From: an uncultured Verrucomicrobiota bacterium | GTDB taxonomy: Bacteria; Verrucomicrobiota; Kiritimatiellia; RFP12; UBA3636 | NCBI GenBank assembly: GCA_949285835.1 | Contig: CASEAR010000052.1 | Location: forward strand, 1 to 35,760 | Length of the DNA stretch: 35,760 bases | Reading direction: 5' to 3' | Shown: piece by piece, positions 1-9,606 of the stretch | How positions within the stretch are numbered: position 1 is the stretch's first letter | Layout of the letters: each line of letters opens with the position of its first letter | The notes under the pieces: generated by a model | Told to the model about the DNA's origin: nothing | Database searches by the model: none | What the model saw: the letters and a program-made list of their open reading frames with translations, nothing else | Program-made: the position numbers and the translations under genes

Positions 1-46
1 AGGATTTCCGAGAAAGTTCGATTAGCCATGGTTTTCATACCCTTTC

Positions 47-205
47 ATGATACAGAGAAATCCCTGGTTCGGTGTCCTTGAATTTGACCAATGGGGTTTT
101 CCCTATTTTTGGTACGGTGTCCATAACTATGAACAACTGCGTAAATTCCCCCGCAGATTTTGCATATTGCATCCATCCGGTAAAAGCGATAATATGGAGA
201 AATGA
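47..205 (+). CDS. Possible small aromatic-rich protein (52 aa) overlapping the VOC gene
   Basis: An open frame begins at an ATG at 47 and ends at TGA 203-205, so its stop overlaps the ATG (202-204) of the next gene in an ATGA arrangement, as in translationally coupled genes. The product is unusually rich in Trp, Tyr and Phe around residues 7-25 and has basic residues after them. No Shine-Dalgarno sequence is obvious, and an in-frame stop lies at 23-25. I recognise no family. It may be a real small gene, the decayed end of a longer gene reaching in from the left, or chance. Confidence 0.25.
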   Translation: MIQRNPWFGVLEFDQWGFPYFWYGVHNYEQLRKFPRRFCILHPSGKSDNMEK

Positions 206-606
206 ATACTAATATATTTGCATCCGGGATACATCACGTCGCCCTTATCGCCGACGACTTCGAAAGAGCTATCAAGTTTTACGAAAAACTTGGCCTTACA
301 AAATATGCTCTCTGGGGAGAAGGCAAAGGCAGAATCCAGCTGATGGGCGTGGGGAATGACTCATTCATAGAAATTTTTGCCAGCGGAAATGGTGAGGATC
401 GCCCTGAAGGCAGGTTCGCCCACCTTGCCATATGTGTTGACGACGTCGAGTCCGCTTACAAGGCGGCTATCGCGGCCGGCGCAGAGAAAAGATCAGAACC
501 GCAGGTCGTAAAAGTCAACTCAAGTCCTACGCCAATGACCATACAATGCGGATTCGTAACCGGACCGGAAGGTGAAGTCATTGAATTCTTCAAACAAATA
601 AGCTGA
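202..606 (+). CDS. VOC-superfamily (glyoxalase/dioxygenase fold) protein
   Basis: This 134-residue protein has the single-module length of the vicinal oxygen chelate superfamily and two beta-alpha-beta-beta-beta repeats. The usual metal-ligand positions are visible: His in the opening strand (IHHVALIADD, residues 10-19), His at the start of the second repeat (HLAICVDD) and Glu in the final strand (GEVIEFF). Family members include glyoxalase I, methylmalonyl-CoA epimerase and extradiol dioxygenases. The sequence does not decide the substrate, although the length and the FYEKLGL segment resemble lactoylglutathione-lyase-like proteins. The predicted product is cytosolic with no signal peptide. 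The ATG at 202 has a purine-rich GGAGA very close upstream, which is an unusually short spacing. A strong terminator follows, and the next gene (GH42) converges on it. Confidence 0.8.
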   Translation: MNTNIFASGIHHVALIADDFERAIKFYEKLGLTKYALWGEGKGRIQLMGVGNDSFIEIFASGNGEDRPEGRFAHLAICVDDVESAYKAAIAAGAEKRSEPQVVKVNSSPTPMTIQCGFVTGPEGEVIEFFKQIS

Positions 607-653
607 GCTCGTACAAAGAAATCACAAGACTGAAACAAAAGCTGATTACACGG

Positions 654-690
654 CAGGGAGCAACTTTTATTTGCTCCCTGTTTGTGTTTA
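654..690 (+). terminator. Intrinsic terminator after the VOC gene
   Basis: A perfect 10-bp stem (CAGGGAGCAA at 654-663 and TTGCTCCCTG at 671-680) encloses a 7-nt loop and is followed by the T-rich tract TTTGTGTTT. It lies 48 nt after the VOC stop. The opposite strand has no T tract, so it should act on plus-strand transcripts only. Confidence 0.8.
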
Positions 691-791
691 CACCGGCAGG
701 ATAGAATTGCTGCAGCACAGGAAAAGCCAGATTCTGAAGCAAGAGGTATCTGACATAAACAGCCAGTTTCGAAGTTGTCTCCAAGTACTCG

Positions 792-2807
792 CTATAAATC
801 GCATCGGAATATGCAAACCCCATCCGGAGGCACTTCTCCGGAATTTTCTCCAACAACAACTCTCCCCGAATCCAGAATTCCGGAAACATCCACCACGTCA
901 TCGCTGTTGTTTATGACAAATGTTGTGACGGCGCCGTTTCCTCGGCGCCTCATTATCTCGACATTGGACGGCAAATCAAAGTGAGTTAGCTCAACGCCGG
1001 AAATCGTGGACAAATGCTCCGCAAGCGCTCCGGAAAGATATGTACCTGCGTAAAACACCGTACCCGCTCCAAACTTGCGCATTGTAACCGCACACCTTCC
1101 GGCGTAAGGACGTTCTGTCCAAATGCCAACCGCTCTTGTCCCAGGATCTGGTTCAAGCTCTTCAAACCAGTGAAACGCAGGAAAAACGCTTCCGCCGACG
1201 CTGAACGAATACGTTTTGGGGACGTCCATATAGACTTTGCCGTAATCGTAAACGGAAACACCAGCCAATTCTCTGAGAACCCCGGGAAAAGATTCAGAGG
1301 TGACGCTGTTCTGAACTGTCTTTGTTCCGCATCTGGCGCCTATTATAAGGACACCGCCCTCTGACACCCATTTCTTCATGTTCTCAACCCACTCCCCGGA
1401 TACGTATTCCCAATGCGGGAGAATATAAAGCTTCAAGCCGCTCAAGTCGTCCGCCGGATGCGCGCACCCCACGAAATAGTGACGGCTGTAGAAGTAATTG
1501 TGAACTTCAGACGCCACCGAGTATATGTCCGGCATTCCCAGCGAATACGTCTCGTGTATCTGATCCGCAATATAATCCCCGCACCCGACCGCGACCTCAT
1601 TTTCGGGGATAGAGCCAAGAACAAACGACGAAAAATTCTTTATTTCCTTCCCTATGGAAGCCATTTCCTGATACCGCCTCCTCGGAATGTTATCGTGGTC
1701 AATGATTCCACGCCAGTATTCCTCCGCCCCAAATCTGCACGTCCGCCAACGGAAATACATGATTCCGTCTGCACCGTGACCCACGGCCCGATATGTATTT
1801 TTGCGAATGTCTCCCGGCACAACCAGCGAATTGAAATAGTTTGTCTGTCCGCCAGCTCCTGCCTGCATCTCCGGGACGATAAAACAGCCGGCCATCGCTC
1901 TTACGTTATCATACGAAAAAGCCGCCACGCCCGGCCTTTTGTCCGTGTCGGCGCAGAAGTGCGGATAACTGTCAAATCCCAGCACGTCAAGCTCTGCAGA
2001 AAAATCCCCCCTGTAATCCACACCGCGCATTATCCCATTATGGAATATTATCCAGCCGGGATTAACGGAACGCAGAATTTTGATCTGCTCATGCTGAAAT
2101 CTTGTCACAGTCCAGGCAGAGAAAAGCCTGTAATCGAGCATTGCTCCCGGGTTATGATGCGTTGGCGCAAAATGCTTGGGAATAAGTACTTGATCAAAGT
2201 CGCTCAGTGTTTGCGACCAAAACGAATTGCCCCACGCCTTATTCAACTGCTCAATCGTCTTATATTTCAACCGCAGATATTTGCGGAATTCTTTCGTGCA
2301 GCTGTCGCAATGACACCATTGGAAATGACAATTCAATTCATTGTCTGTTTGAAAACCGGCAATGTTCGGATTATCTGCAAAATGTTCCGCAACCGCCTTT
2401 GTTATCCTGCGTGAGTACTCTATGAATACGGGAGATGCCGTACACGCATGCTGGCGCGAACCGTGCTGCATCACCCCGCCATCCTCCCCCACTCTCAAAA
2501 TCTCCGGATGCTTCTCCGAAAGCCACCGCGGAGGAGCTGCCGTAGGCGTACAGAAAAAAGTCTTTATTCCGGCAGCCCCGAGACGGTCTACCTGATCGTC
2601 AAAAAAAGAAAAGTCAAAGACCCCTTCCGACGGTTCCATCATGTCCCACGCAAATTCCCCCATGCGCACGACGTTAACACCCGCATTCTTCATTAATTCA
2701 GGATCTTTTTCACGCTCTTTCTCTGACCAATGCTCCGGGTAATATGGAACACCGAAAAAGAATTCTTTCATACCGGAAGGATTCAACCTTGACAGACTGC
2801 GACTCAT
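792..2807 (-). CDS. GH42 beta-galactosidase
   Basis: This 671-residue protein has the typical length and layout of a GH42 beta-galactosidase, which hydrolyses terminal beta-D-galactosides in oligosaccharides. The N-terminal (beta/alpha)8 barrel opens with FFFGVPYYPEHW. The acid/base Glu lies in GFQTDNEL (E157), immediately followed by the Cys cluster CHCDSC, which with an upstream Cys forms the family's zinc site. The nucleophile Glu lies in IVPEMQAG (E313). A trimerisation/beta-galactosidase middle domain and a small C-terminal beta domain follow. There is no signal peptide, so it should act in the cytoplasm on imported oligosaccharide. An in-frame GTG GTG lies at 2816-2811, but AGGTGGTG sits about 4 nt before the ATG at 2807, so I chose that ATG. 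It is transcribed alone and converges with the VOC gene. Confidence 0.9.
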   Translation of the reverse strand: MSRSLSRLNPSGMKEFFFGVPYYPEHWSEKEREKDPELMKNAGVNVVRMGEFAWDMMEPSEGVFDFSFFDDQVDRLGAAGIKTFFCTPTAAPPRWLSEKHPEILRVGEDGGVMQHGSRQHACTASPVFIEYSRRITKAVAEHFADNPNIAGFQTDNELNCHFQWCHCDSCTKEFRKYLRLKYKTIEQLNKAWGNSFWSQTLSDFDQVLIPKHFAPTHHNPGAMLDYRLFSAWTVTRFQHEQIKILRSVNPGWIIFHNGIMRGVDYRGDFSAELDVLGFDSYPHFCADTDKRPGVAAFSYDNVRAMAGCFIVPEMQAGAGGQTNYFNSLVVPGDIRKNTYRAVGHGADGIMYFRWRTCRFGAEEYWRGIIDHDNIPRRRYQEMASIGKEIKNFSSFVLGSIPENEVAVGCGDYIADQIHETYSLGMPDIYSVASEVHNYFYSRHYFVGCAHPADDLSGLKLYILPHWEYVSGEWVENMKKWVSEGGVLIIGARCGTKTVQNSVTSESFPGVLRELAGVSVYDYGKVYMDVPKTYSFSVGGSVFPAFHWFEELEPDPGTRAVGIWTERPYAGRCAVTMRKFGAGTVFYAGTYLSGALAEHLSTISGVELTHFDLPSNVEIMRRRGNGAVTTFVINNSDDVVDVSGILDSGRVVVGENSGEVPPDGVCIFRCDL

Positions 2808-2902
2808 TTTCACCACCTGACTTCCCCTGCAACTTTAACCAGACCGAATCAAAACCATATACACCGCAGAGTACCGGCAAATACAGCCAAACATCTGCGC
2901 TT

Positions 2903-2932
2903 ATTCTAGCATTCGTGAAATTGTTTAATCAA
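2903..2932 (-). promoter_or_regulatory. Candidate promoter for the GH42 gene
   Basis: Read on the minus strand, TTGATT (2932-2927) and TAGAAT (2908-2903) are separated by 18 nt, a fair match to -35/-10 consensus boxes. The implied transcript leader is about 90 nt. A perfect TTGACA also occurs just upstream (2947-2942) but has no well-spaced -10. Confidence 0.35.
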
Positions 2933-4451
2933 CTCCCGTAATGTCAAACTTTAATCCCAAAGGAGCCGCACTGACAAATACTTCTCCCACGCATCTCGTT
3001 GCGGACTTCATTCCGTGTTGCTCCTGAAATATGGGAACAGTGCCCCTTTCTGCAATGCGACAAGTCGGCACTTCAAGACTTGAACATTGTCAAATCCGGT
3101 ACCGGCACTCGATATTTCCTCGCTAAGCATGTAAAACTCAAGCTGCTGTAATTTTTAAACATCAACAAACTTCATGATTTTTAAGAAATATGACTGCATA
3201 AAACCGCAAGAAACCTAGTTCATCCGTTTCAATATCCATATATACCCTCTGGGTGCAAGCGTTTTCCATATCTTCACAGCTTCCCTCTTCATGAACTGCT
3301 GATGCAATCGTTGAAAACGCAAACTCATGTACTGAACAACGACAGAAAACTCGGAGTATTTCCGGGAATTCGACCTGTGAACCCCGCCCGGAACCATCTT
3401 GTTTTCGGAATAGAACCTGAAGCGTGCAGTGTTACAAACGACATCGTCTATTATATTCAACTGCCTGTAAAGTGACAAACCAATATAAAACAGCACATAG
3501 TAAATTGCTTAAAGTCTGCTATTGTGCTTTTACTGCTTTTTGTATGTTATACGAATCTGCCCAACTTATTTCAATACAGCACATTTTTAGACATGTCGTC
3601 ATATCATTTTTAAAATTAATAAGTTACGTCTTTAGAGAGAAAACACAATACAAACATCAACCGCACCAGTCCCAAGCAGGAATAATTTATCCAGCACGTT
3701 GTCGCCAATGTATTATTATTTGCGCGTCCATTAAAATAAGTCATTTATATTACCATAGAAGCCGAATACTTGGAAAACCGGCACAAAAATAACGAAACCG
3801 TTCTCAAAGTCTATCCAAGGAAGAATCCTACCTTACCACATACGCAGCTGGATACACAATGAAACTGTCGTAAAAGTGGATCACCGCAATGCTGTTTTCC
3901 TGATGCGGGAACGTTTGACGCACTACAATAAAAAACGCAAAGGAAATGGTCGGTAATTAACGAGGATCAGCTGCGATGGCTCATATATCAGGCGCACAAC
4001 TCTCACATTTCCAGCGCATAACACATCTTTACGATTTTCATACAGCCAGCAGCATTTAACCCAGAAAAGCCTCGAAGTCGCGATACCGTGAAAGCTGGAC
4101 AGGCTGCGCGCTTGCGTCAAATTCGTACATGGGGAATACCACACATGTCATGCATGTAAAAGACGATAACCACCGTATTGCAGACTGGACTTTATCCGAA
4201 TTACGGGCGCAGGTCGGGCAAGAATGTAACGAGAGTGCGGACCACCATGTAAAATTCAGGTTAAATCAAACGGCAGCGTACGCACAGGACCGAGCAGCAA
4301 CGATATTTATGCGCTCGACACAAATCTGCCGTCGCATGAATTAAAAACGCCATTGGGAGGAGATGCCGGCACATGTCGCCGAATGACGCGCCGGTGTAGT
4401 CTGGTGCGATAAAAATACAAGCGTGACAGCTTCGATGCCATAGCTTAAAGC
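2933..4451. other. About 1.5-kb region without a convincing gene
   Basis: No frame here shows a recognisable family, and open frames are short. Coding-like pieces occur. One is a 40-codon minus-strand frame at 3130-3008 with reasonable composition. Another is a minus-strand frame at 3496-3215. The third is a pair of plus-strand segments near 3850-4010 that lie in two different frames, separated by a stop around 3957. The second of these (EDQLRWLIYQAHNSH) has the feel of a helix-turn-helix or transposase-like segment, but this is weak. The composition is more AT-rich than the flanking genes. I read it as decayed gene remnants plus regulatory DNA. I saw no tRNA, rRNA or CRISPR structure. Confidence 0.4.
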
Positions 4452-4480
4452 TTGATACCCCCGCCGTTGTATGATTAAAT
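4452..4480 (+). promoter_or_regulatory. Candidate promoter for the pgi cluster
   Basis: TTGATA (4452-4457) and TTAAAT (4475-4480) are separated by exactly 17 nt. The start site would fall near 4487, giving a leader of about 77 nt that holds a small hairpin. The same -10 variant with the same spacing occurs upstream of the PA14 gene and, with one change, upstream of the GH20 gene. Confidence 0.45.
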
Positions 4481-4495
4481 AGTGCTGTGTTTGCC

Positions 4496-4514
4496 GTACC
4501 GCTTTCGCCGGTAC
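4496..4514 (+). repeat. Inverted repeat in the pgi leader
   Basis: GTACCG and CGGTAC form a 6-bp perfect stem with a 7-nt loop, inside the predicted 5' leader of pgi and about 50 nt before its ATG. It could be an operator or a leader hairpin. No T tract follows, so it is not a terminator. Confidence 0.35.
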
Positions 4515-4563
4515 TGTGCGTTAGTTTCAGCATCGAAAAAACAGTAGGAAACGGGGATCTCAG

Positions 4564-6186
4564 ATGTTTCAGGATTTTAGTGAATGGAAAACCGTCACGG
4601 ACGGAGTCAAATCGTTTGAAAAACTTTCATTGCGGAAACTTTTCAAAAATGATCCTGACAGAGCCAGAGACATGACTGTAAAGGGCGCAGGACTCACTCT
4701 GGACTATTCCAAGAATCTGGTAACGCGCGAAATGATGAACGCGATGTTCGACATCGCAAGAAAATGCGGGCTTAAGGACGCAATTTCCGCGATGTTTTCC
4801 GGAGAACACATAAATGTTACGGAAGACCGCGCCGTTCTGCATACGGCGCTGCGCAACAGATCAGGAAAACCCGTGTTCACAGACGGTAAAGACGTCATGC
4901 CGGACGTTCTCAGCGTCCTCGACTCTATGGCGGGATTTGCGAGGAAAATTCGTTCCGGAGAATGGGTCGGATACACAGGAAAAGCGATAAGAAACATTGT
5001 GAACATAGGCATCGGCGGCTCCGATCTGGGACCGGCCATGGCTACATATGCGCTGAAACATTATTCACAGAGGAACTTGAGATTCGAATTTGTCTCAAAC
5101 ATAGACGCCACACATTTTGCCGAATCGGTGTTCGGCATGGATCCTGCTGAAACGCTCTTCATTGTCGCATCCAAGACGTTCACTACCCTGGAAACTATGA
5201 CAAATGCGCATACAGCACGTAAATGGCTTCTTGAAACCCTCAAAGATGAGGCCGCTGTGGCGCGCCATTTCGTTGCCGTCTCCACCAACGCTGAAAAAGT
5301 GTCGGAATTCGGCATTGACACGGCAAATATGTTCGGTTTCTGGAATTGGGTCGGCGGCAGGTACTCTCTCCCGTCTGCAATCGGCCTCCCTCTGATGATA
5401 TCAATCGGGCCGGAACATTTCTGCGAAATGCTGGAAGGCTATTACGCCATGGACAGACATTTCGCAGAAACCGAGTTTGAACAAAATCTGCCGGTAATCC
5501 TCGCCCTCATCGGAATTGTGTACAACAATGCATTTGGCGCACAGACATATGCTGTGCTTCCTTACGACCAGTATCTTGCTCGTTTCCCTGCGTATCTTCA
5601 GCAGCTTGACATGGAGAGCAACGGGAAAAGCGCAGACAAAAATGGGAATAAGGTCTATTGCCAGACGGGTCCGATCGTCTGGGGCGAACCCGGAACAAAC
5701 GGCCAGCACGCATTTTACCAGTTGATACATCAGGGGACGAAACTGATACCCGCTGATTTTATAGGCTTCTGCCGTACACATAATCCAATTGGACGCCATC
5801 ACGACAGCCTTATGGCAAACTTTTTTGCCCAGACGGAAGCGCTTGCATTTGGGAAAACCAGAGAAGAGGTTATTGCGGACGGAACTCCGGAAGCTCTCGT
5901 CCCGCACAAAGTATTCGAAGGAAATCGTCCGACGAATACAATCATGGCCGACGAACTTACGCCCAGAACGTTCGGTGCGCTTGTCGCAATGTATGAGCAC
6001 AAAGTGTTCACTCAAGGCGTTATCTGGAACATTTTCTCTTTCGACCAGTGGGGTGTACAGCTCGGAAAAGTGCTTGCCGCTAAAATAGTTCCGGAGCTTG
6101 AATCTGAAGAAAAACCTGAGCTGAAGCACGACAGTTCAACAAACGCGCTGATAACGGCTTATAGAAAAGCCAACGGCAGAAAATAA
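4564..6186 (+). CDS. pgi: Glucose-6-phosphate isomerase
   Basis: This 540-residue cytosolic enzyme interconverts glucose 6-phosphate and fructose 6-phosphate in glycolysis and gluconeogenesis. It has the length of the long bacterial/eukaryotic Pgi type. The phosphate-binding loop IGIGGSDLG is at residues 148-156. The first family signature is in [14 protein letters not shown], and the second runs through [12 protein letters not shown]. The catalytic Glu (E351 in DMESNGK), His (H382 in TNGQHAF) and Lys (K502 in VQLGK) are all present. The start is supported by GGGGA six nt before the ATG. It is the first gene of a tight plus-strand cluster, and only 18 nt separate it from the glycosyltransferase. 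No truncation or missing key residue is seen. Confidence 0.97.
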   Translation: MFQDFSEWKTVTDGVKSFEKLSLRKLFKNDPDRARDMTVKGAGLTLDYSKNLVTREMMNAMFDIARKCGLKDAISAMFSGEHINVTEDRAVLHTALRNRSGKPVFTDGKDVMPDVLSVLDSMAGFARKIRSGEWVGYTGKAIRNIVNIGIGGSDLGPAMATYALKHYSQRNLRFEFVSNIDATHFAESVFGMDPAETLFIVASKTFTTLETMTNAHTARKWLLETLKDEAAVARHFVAVSTNAEKVSEFGIDTANMFGFWNWVGGRYSLPSAIGLPLMISIGPEHFCEMLEGYYAMDRHFAETEFEQNLPVILALIGIVYNNAFGAQTYAVLPYDQYLARFPAYLQQLDMESNGKSADKNGNKVYCQTGPIVWGEPGTNGQHAFYQLIHQGTKLIPADFIGFCRTHNPIGRHHDSLMANFFAQTEALAFGKTREEVIADGTPEALVPHKVFEGNRPTNTIMADELTPRTFGALVAMYEHKVFTQGVIWNIFSFDQWGVQLGKVLAAKIVPELESEEKPELKHDSSTNALITAYRKANGRK

Positions 6187-6204
6187 AACAGGAGACGGCC
6201 CTGT

Positions 6205-7200
6205 ATGTCACAGAACGAAGAAAAGATTGACGTCAGCGTAGCCTCTGCCGTTTACAACGAGGAGGAGAGCATTCCAGAGTTGTGCCGAACCCTCCACGAG
6301 GTGCTTTCCAAGCTCGGCAAGACCTATGAGATCGTACTTGTCGATGACGGCAGCACCGATGCCTCGTGGTCTGTGATGTGCAAACAACGCGAGCTTTACC
6401 CGCATATAAAGCTCATCAAATTCCGTCGCAATTTCGGACAGACTGCCGCCATGAGCGCCGGTATAAACGAAAGCTCGGGATCTGTCGTGGTTACCATGGA
6501 CGCGGATCTTCAGAACGATCCGCATGACATACCTGCTCTTTTGGAAAAACTCGATGAGGGCTATGACGTCGTGAGCGGATGGAGAAAAGACAGACACGAC
6601 ACGTTCATAAACAGAAAACTTCCGTCTATGATCGCCAACCGGCTTATCGGAGGCTTGACAGGTGTGAAGCTCCATGATTACGGGTGCTCACTCAAAGCCT
6701 ACCGGCGGGACGTTATCTCACAGGTACATCTTTACGGAGAGATGCACAGATTTATACCCGCTCTCGCGCATTGGGTTGGAGGCATCGTGACCGAAATTCC
6801 TGTAACCCACCATGCCAGAAAGTATGGAAAATCAAAATACGGTATCTCTCGTACTATAAGGGTGGTGTTGGACCTGCTCACAGTAAAATTTCTGCTCACA
6901 TACAGCACAAGACCTATTCAGGTTTTCGGCAAGATAGGCATATACTTCGGGATCGCCGCGTTTTTCATGCTTGTATTGGTGCTGATCGAGGCCATGCTTG
7001 CTGCATTCGGCGCAATATCGAGCCCGTGGTGGGGACAGGCACTCTTGATAAAACGTCCGTTTTGGATTGTTACCCCGTTAATGTTCATGGGGTTCTCTCT
7101 GCAGTTTATAGTGCTTGGTCTGTTGGCCGAACTTGCTACACGTACATATCACGAATCGCAGAACAAAAAGATATATTCTATAAAGGAAGTCCTTTCGTAA
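6205..7200 (+). CDS. GtrB/ArnC-like polyprenyl-phosphate glycosyltransferase
   Basis: This 331-residue GT2-family enzyme resembles DPM1/GtrB/ArnC proteins, which transfer a sugar from a nucleotide donor to undecaprenyl phosphate at the inner face of the membrane. The GT-A domain covers roughly residues 8-230. It includes LVDDGSTDASW near the donor site, the metal-binding DxD in MDADLQNDP (D99, D101) and the acceptor-region motif GWRKDR. Two C-terminal membrane helices follow (about 237-265 and 285-315), typical of the GtrB subgroup. The gene is preceded by AGGAGA. It sits between pgi and ptsP in the same direction, so a role in envelope glycan precursor supply is likely. The sugar cannot be told from the sequence. 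Confidence 0.88.
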   Translation: MSQNEEKIDVSVASAVYNEEESIPELCRTLHEVLSKLGKTYEIVLVDDGSTDASWSVMCKQRELYPHIKLIKFRRNFGQTAAMSAGINESSGSVVVTMDADLQNDPHDIPALLEKLDEGYDVVSGWRKDRHDTFINRKLPSMIANRLIGGLTGVKLHDYGCSLKAYRRDVISQVHLYGEMHRFIPALAHWVGGIVTEIPVTHHARKYGKSKYGISRTIRVVLDLLTVKFLLTYSTRPIQVFGKIGIYFGIAAFFMLVLVLIEAMLAAFGAISSPWWGQALLIKRPFWIVTPLMFMGFSLQFIVLGLLAELATRTYHESQNKKIYSIKEVLS

Positions 7201-7253
7201 AAAGGCCGCTCTGACGTCCTGACGGAAGCTGCCCCCAAAAACAACAGCAGAAC

Positions 7254-9584
7254 ATGACAGAAGAAAATACAATCGGAGCAAAGTCAAACTACACAAGGGC
7301 CGTTGCCGGCGGCGATGCCGCCGTGCTCCTTGCCCAGAGTAAAGGCTCTCGGGAGTTTTTAAAACGAGCTTTGGAACTTTTTGCAGAAAAGTACCAAAGC
7401 GACAAATGCATGTTCTTCCTGTACAATGACACCACCCGGCAGCTTTCTCTCAAGGTGTCAATCGGGTATCCGATGAGCGACCAGGCTACGATCGTAATGA
7501 AGCTGGGCGAAGGACTCGCAGGACGCGCCTTGGCGGAACGCCGGACAATATACACCGAAATGGCGTCCACAATGCGGGGGTACCTTGCCCACCATAACTT
7601 CCCGGATGATGGGTACCAGACTTTTCTTGGCATTCCACTTCTGCGCGGTAAGGATCGCGTAGGCGTGATCGTCCTGCGGCGGCCAACCGGTACTCCATTT
7701 CTGGCCGAAGAGATCAGTTCTGCAAAACAAAAGGCGGCCGATCTTGCGTCCGCCATACAGAATGCCGGTGCGCTGCTTTCTCTGGAATCCGCCCGCGATG
7801 ATGCCGAAATCGCAAAGAAGCCGTTCGTAGTAAATGAAGAACTCGCACTGCGCGGAATTGCGGTGTCAAACGGGTGGGGAATCGGCAGTGCCCATATCTT
7901 CTACAGGAACCCGTCAGCCAGAGTTGTTGATGGTAAGCTTCCCGCCGATCACGGCCAGAAAGCCGTGCGCAGCATTGATGAAGCCGTTGGAATCGTCGAA
8001 AAAAACATTAGTGAACAGACAGAATCATTGAGCGAAAGGCTGCCTGAAGCCGCATCGCTCCTGTTCGAGTCTGCCATGATGATCCTCAACGACGAAAATT
8101 TCATAGGCAAGATAAAAGATCTTGTGAACAACGGATCCGATCCTGTCGATGCGATATCCGCAGTCAGCGGAGAAGTCATTAAACTGCTGGAAGAGAGCAC
8201 TAATGATTACTTTAAAGAGAAAGCCCTTGACGTAGAAGATCTTGCAGAAAATTTAATTTCTGCTATCACTGAGAATTCTCCCGATCAGGCCTGTCTGAAA
8301 AATCCGCATATTGTAATCGCAGAGAAACTTTTGCCGTCGGATGTGCTGCGGATTGCACAGGGAAGCGTCAAAGGGATTGTACTTGTGGCGGGAGGCGTTA
8401 CCGCGCACATCTCGCTGCTTGTAAGGTCCATGCGTATTCCGATGATGATTGTCTCGGACAGACGTCTGCTGCGCATACCGGAAACGCAAACCGTAATACT
8501 TGACTGCGCAAATGAGTTTATCTTTGTAAATCCGACTCAGGAAAGGCTGAACTCTTTTGAGATGCGAAGAGCCGCACAGGCAAAAGACAGGATTTCTGCG
8601 TTGGTACAGCCCTCTGAGGCAAGAACTTTCGACGGGGTACGTATCCACTTGCAGGCAAATATAAACCTCATTGCCGATACAATATCGGCGAAAGAGGTCT
8701 TTGCCGAAGGCGTTGGCCTTTACCGTACGGAGTTCCCGTTCCTGATGCGGCAGAATCTTCCCAGTGAAACTGAACAAAAGCATATCTATTCGCGAATGCT
8801 CTCAGAAATGAAGGGCAAGCATGTTACGTTTCGTACGCTTGATGCCGGCGGAGACAAGATCATACCCTATCTTTTCAAGACAAAAGAGGAAAATCCCGCG
8901 CTGGGGCTCCGTTCAATGCGGCTCACGCTTCGTTTTCCATACATTTTGGATCAGCAGCTCAGGGCAATACTGAGGGCCGTACAGGAAAACGAACATGAAG
9001 ATGTCTCTATCATGTTTCCGATGATTTCATCTGTCGAGGAACTGAAGATGGCGATCGAGCGGTTCAATGAATCGGTAAACGCCATACATGCGGAAATGGG
9101 GGACAGAGATCTCATAATCCCGAATATCGGCACAATGATAGAAATTCCAGCGGCTGTCGCCATACTTGATGAACTGGCGCAGTATGTTGACTTTTTTTCA
9201 ATCGGAACAAACGACTTTATACAGTATACGCTGGCTGTTGACAGAACGAATGACAACGTGAATTCCTACTATATCCCACACCATCCGGCAATTCTGAAAT
9301 CATTGAAACTTATATCAGACGCCGCCATACGAAACAGTATTCAGGTGTCAGTATGCGGAGAAATGGCAAGAGACCCAAGATACATGCCGTTTTTCATCGG
9401 AATTGGTATACGCTCATTCAGTCTGGAGCCGGCACAAATCCCGAATGCACGCGATTTGACTTCCCGGTTTACTGTCGACAAATGTCGACAATATGCTGAA
9501 GACCTGCTCTCCGCACACCTGATATCGGACATTGAGTCGATAATGGATGAATTCACGGAAATGTCTTTCTCTGTAAAAAACTGA
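7254..9584 (+). CDS. ptsP: PEP-protein phosphotransferase with N-terminal GAF domain (EI-Ntr type)
   Basis: This 776-residue protein has the PtsP (enzyme I-Ntr) layout. A GAF sensory domain covers about residues 10-165, followed by the EI N-terminal HPr-binding part (about 195-330). The phosphohistidine domain has GGVTAHISLLVRS, with H385 the expected phosphorylated His. A PEP-binding barrel follows with GVGLYRTEFPF, GGDKIIPY, SIGTNDFIQY and the active-site Cys in VSVCGEMARD. It transfers phosphate from PEP to an HPr/NPr-type carrier, usually for regulation rather than sugar uptake. No HPr or EIIA gene is in the window, so its partners lie elsewhere. No Shine-Dalgarno sequence is seen directly before the ATG, and the 53-nt gap from the glycosyltransferase is the largest in the cluster. 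The usual sugar-PTS EI lacks the GAF domain. Confidence 0.92.
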   Translation: MTEENTIGAKSNYTRAVAGGDAAVLLAQSKGSREFLKRALELFAEKYQSDKCMFFLYNDTTRQLSLKVSIGYPMSDQATIVMKLGEGLAGRALAERRTIYTEMASTMRGYLAHHNFPDDGYQTFLGIPLLRGKDRVGVIVLRRPTGTPFLAEEISSAKQKAADLASAIQNAGALLSLESARDDAEIAKKPFVVNEELALRGIAVSNGWGIGSAHIFYRNPSARVVDGKLPADHGQKAVRSIDEAVGIVEKNISEQTESLSERLPEAASLLFESAMMILNDENFIGKIKDLVNNGSDPVDAISAVSGEVIKLLEESTNDYFKEKALDVEDLAENLISAITENSPDQACLKNPHIVIAEKLLPSDVLRIAQGSVKGIVLVAGGVTAHISLLVRSMRIPMMIVSDRRLLRIPETQTVILDCANEFIFVNPTQERLNSFEMRRAAQAKDRISALVQPSEARTFDGVRIHLQANINLIADTISAKEVFAEGVGLYRTEFPFLMRQNLPSETEQKHIYSRMLSEMKGKHVTFRTLDAGGDKIIPYLFKTKEENPALGLRSMRLTLRFPYILDQQLRAILRAVQENEHEDVSIMFPMISSVEELKMAIERFNESVNAIHAEMGDRDLIIPNIGTMIEIPAAVAILDELAQYVDFFSIGTNDFIQYTLAVDRTNDNVNSYYIPHHPAILKSLKLISDAAIRNSIQVSVCGEMARDPRYMPFFIGIGIRSFSLEPAQIPNARDLTSRFTVDKCRQYAEDLLSAHLISDIESIMDEFTEMSFSVKN

Positions 9585-9606
9585 ACGGCAAAAATGGAAA
9601 TACACA

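Noticed and set aside
1413-2414. 333-codon open frame on the plus strand
   Set aside because: It is antisense to the GH42 gene, whose catalytic motifs are intact. The composition (many Arg, His and Ile) is typical of a shadow frame.
5401-6129. 242-codon open frame on the minus strand
   Set aside because: It is antisense to pgi, with no domain or ribosome-binding site.
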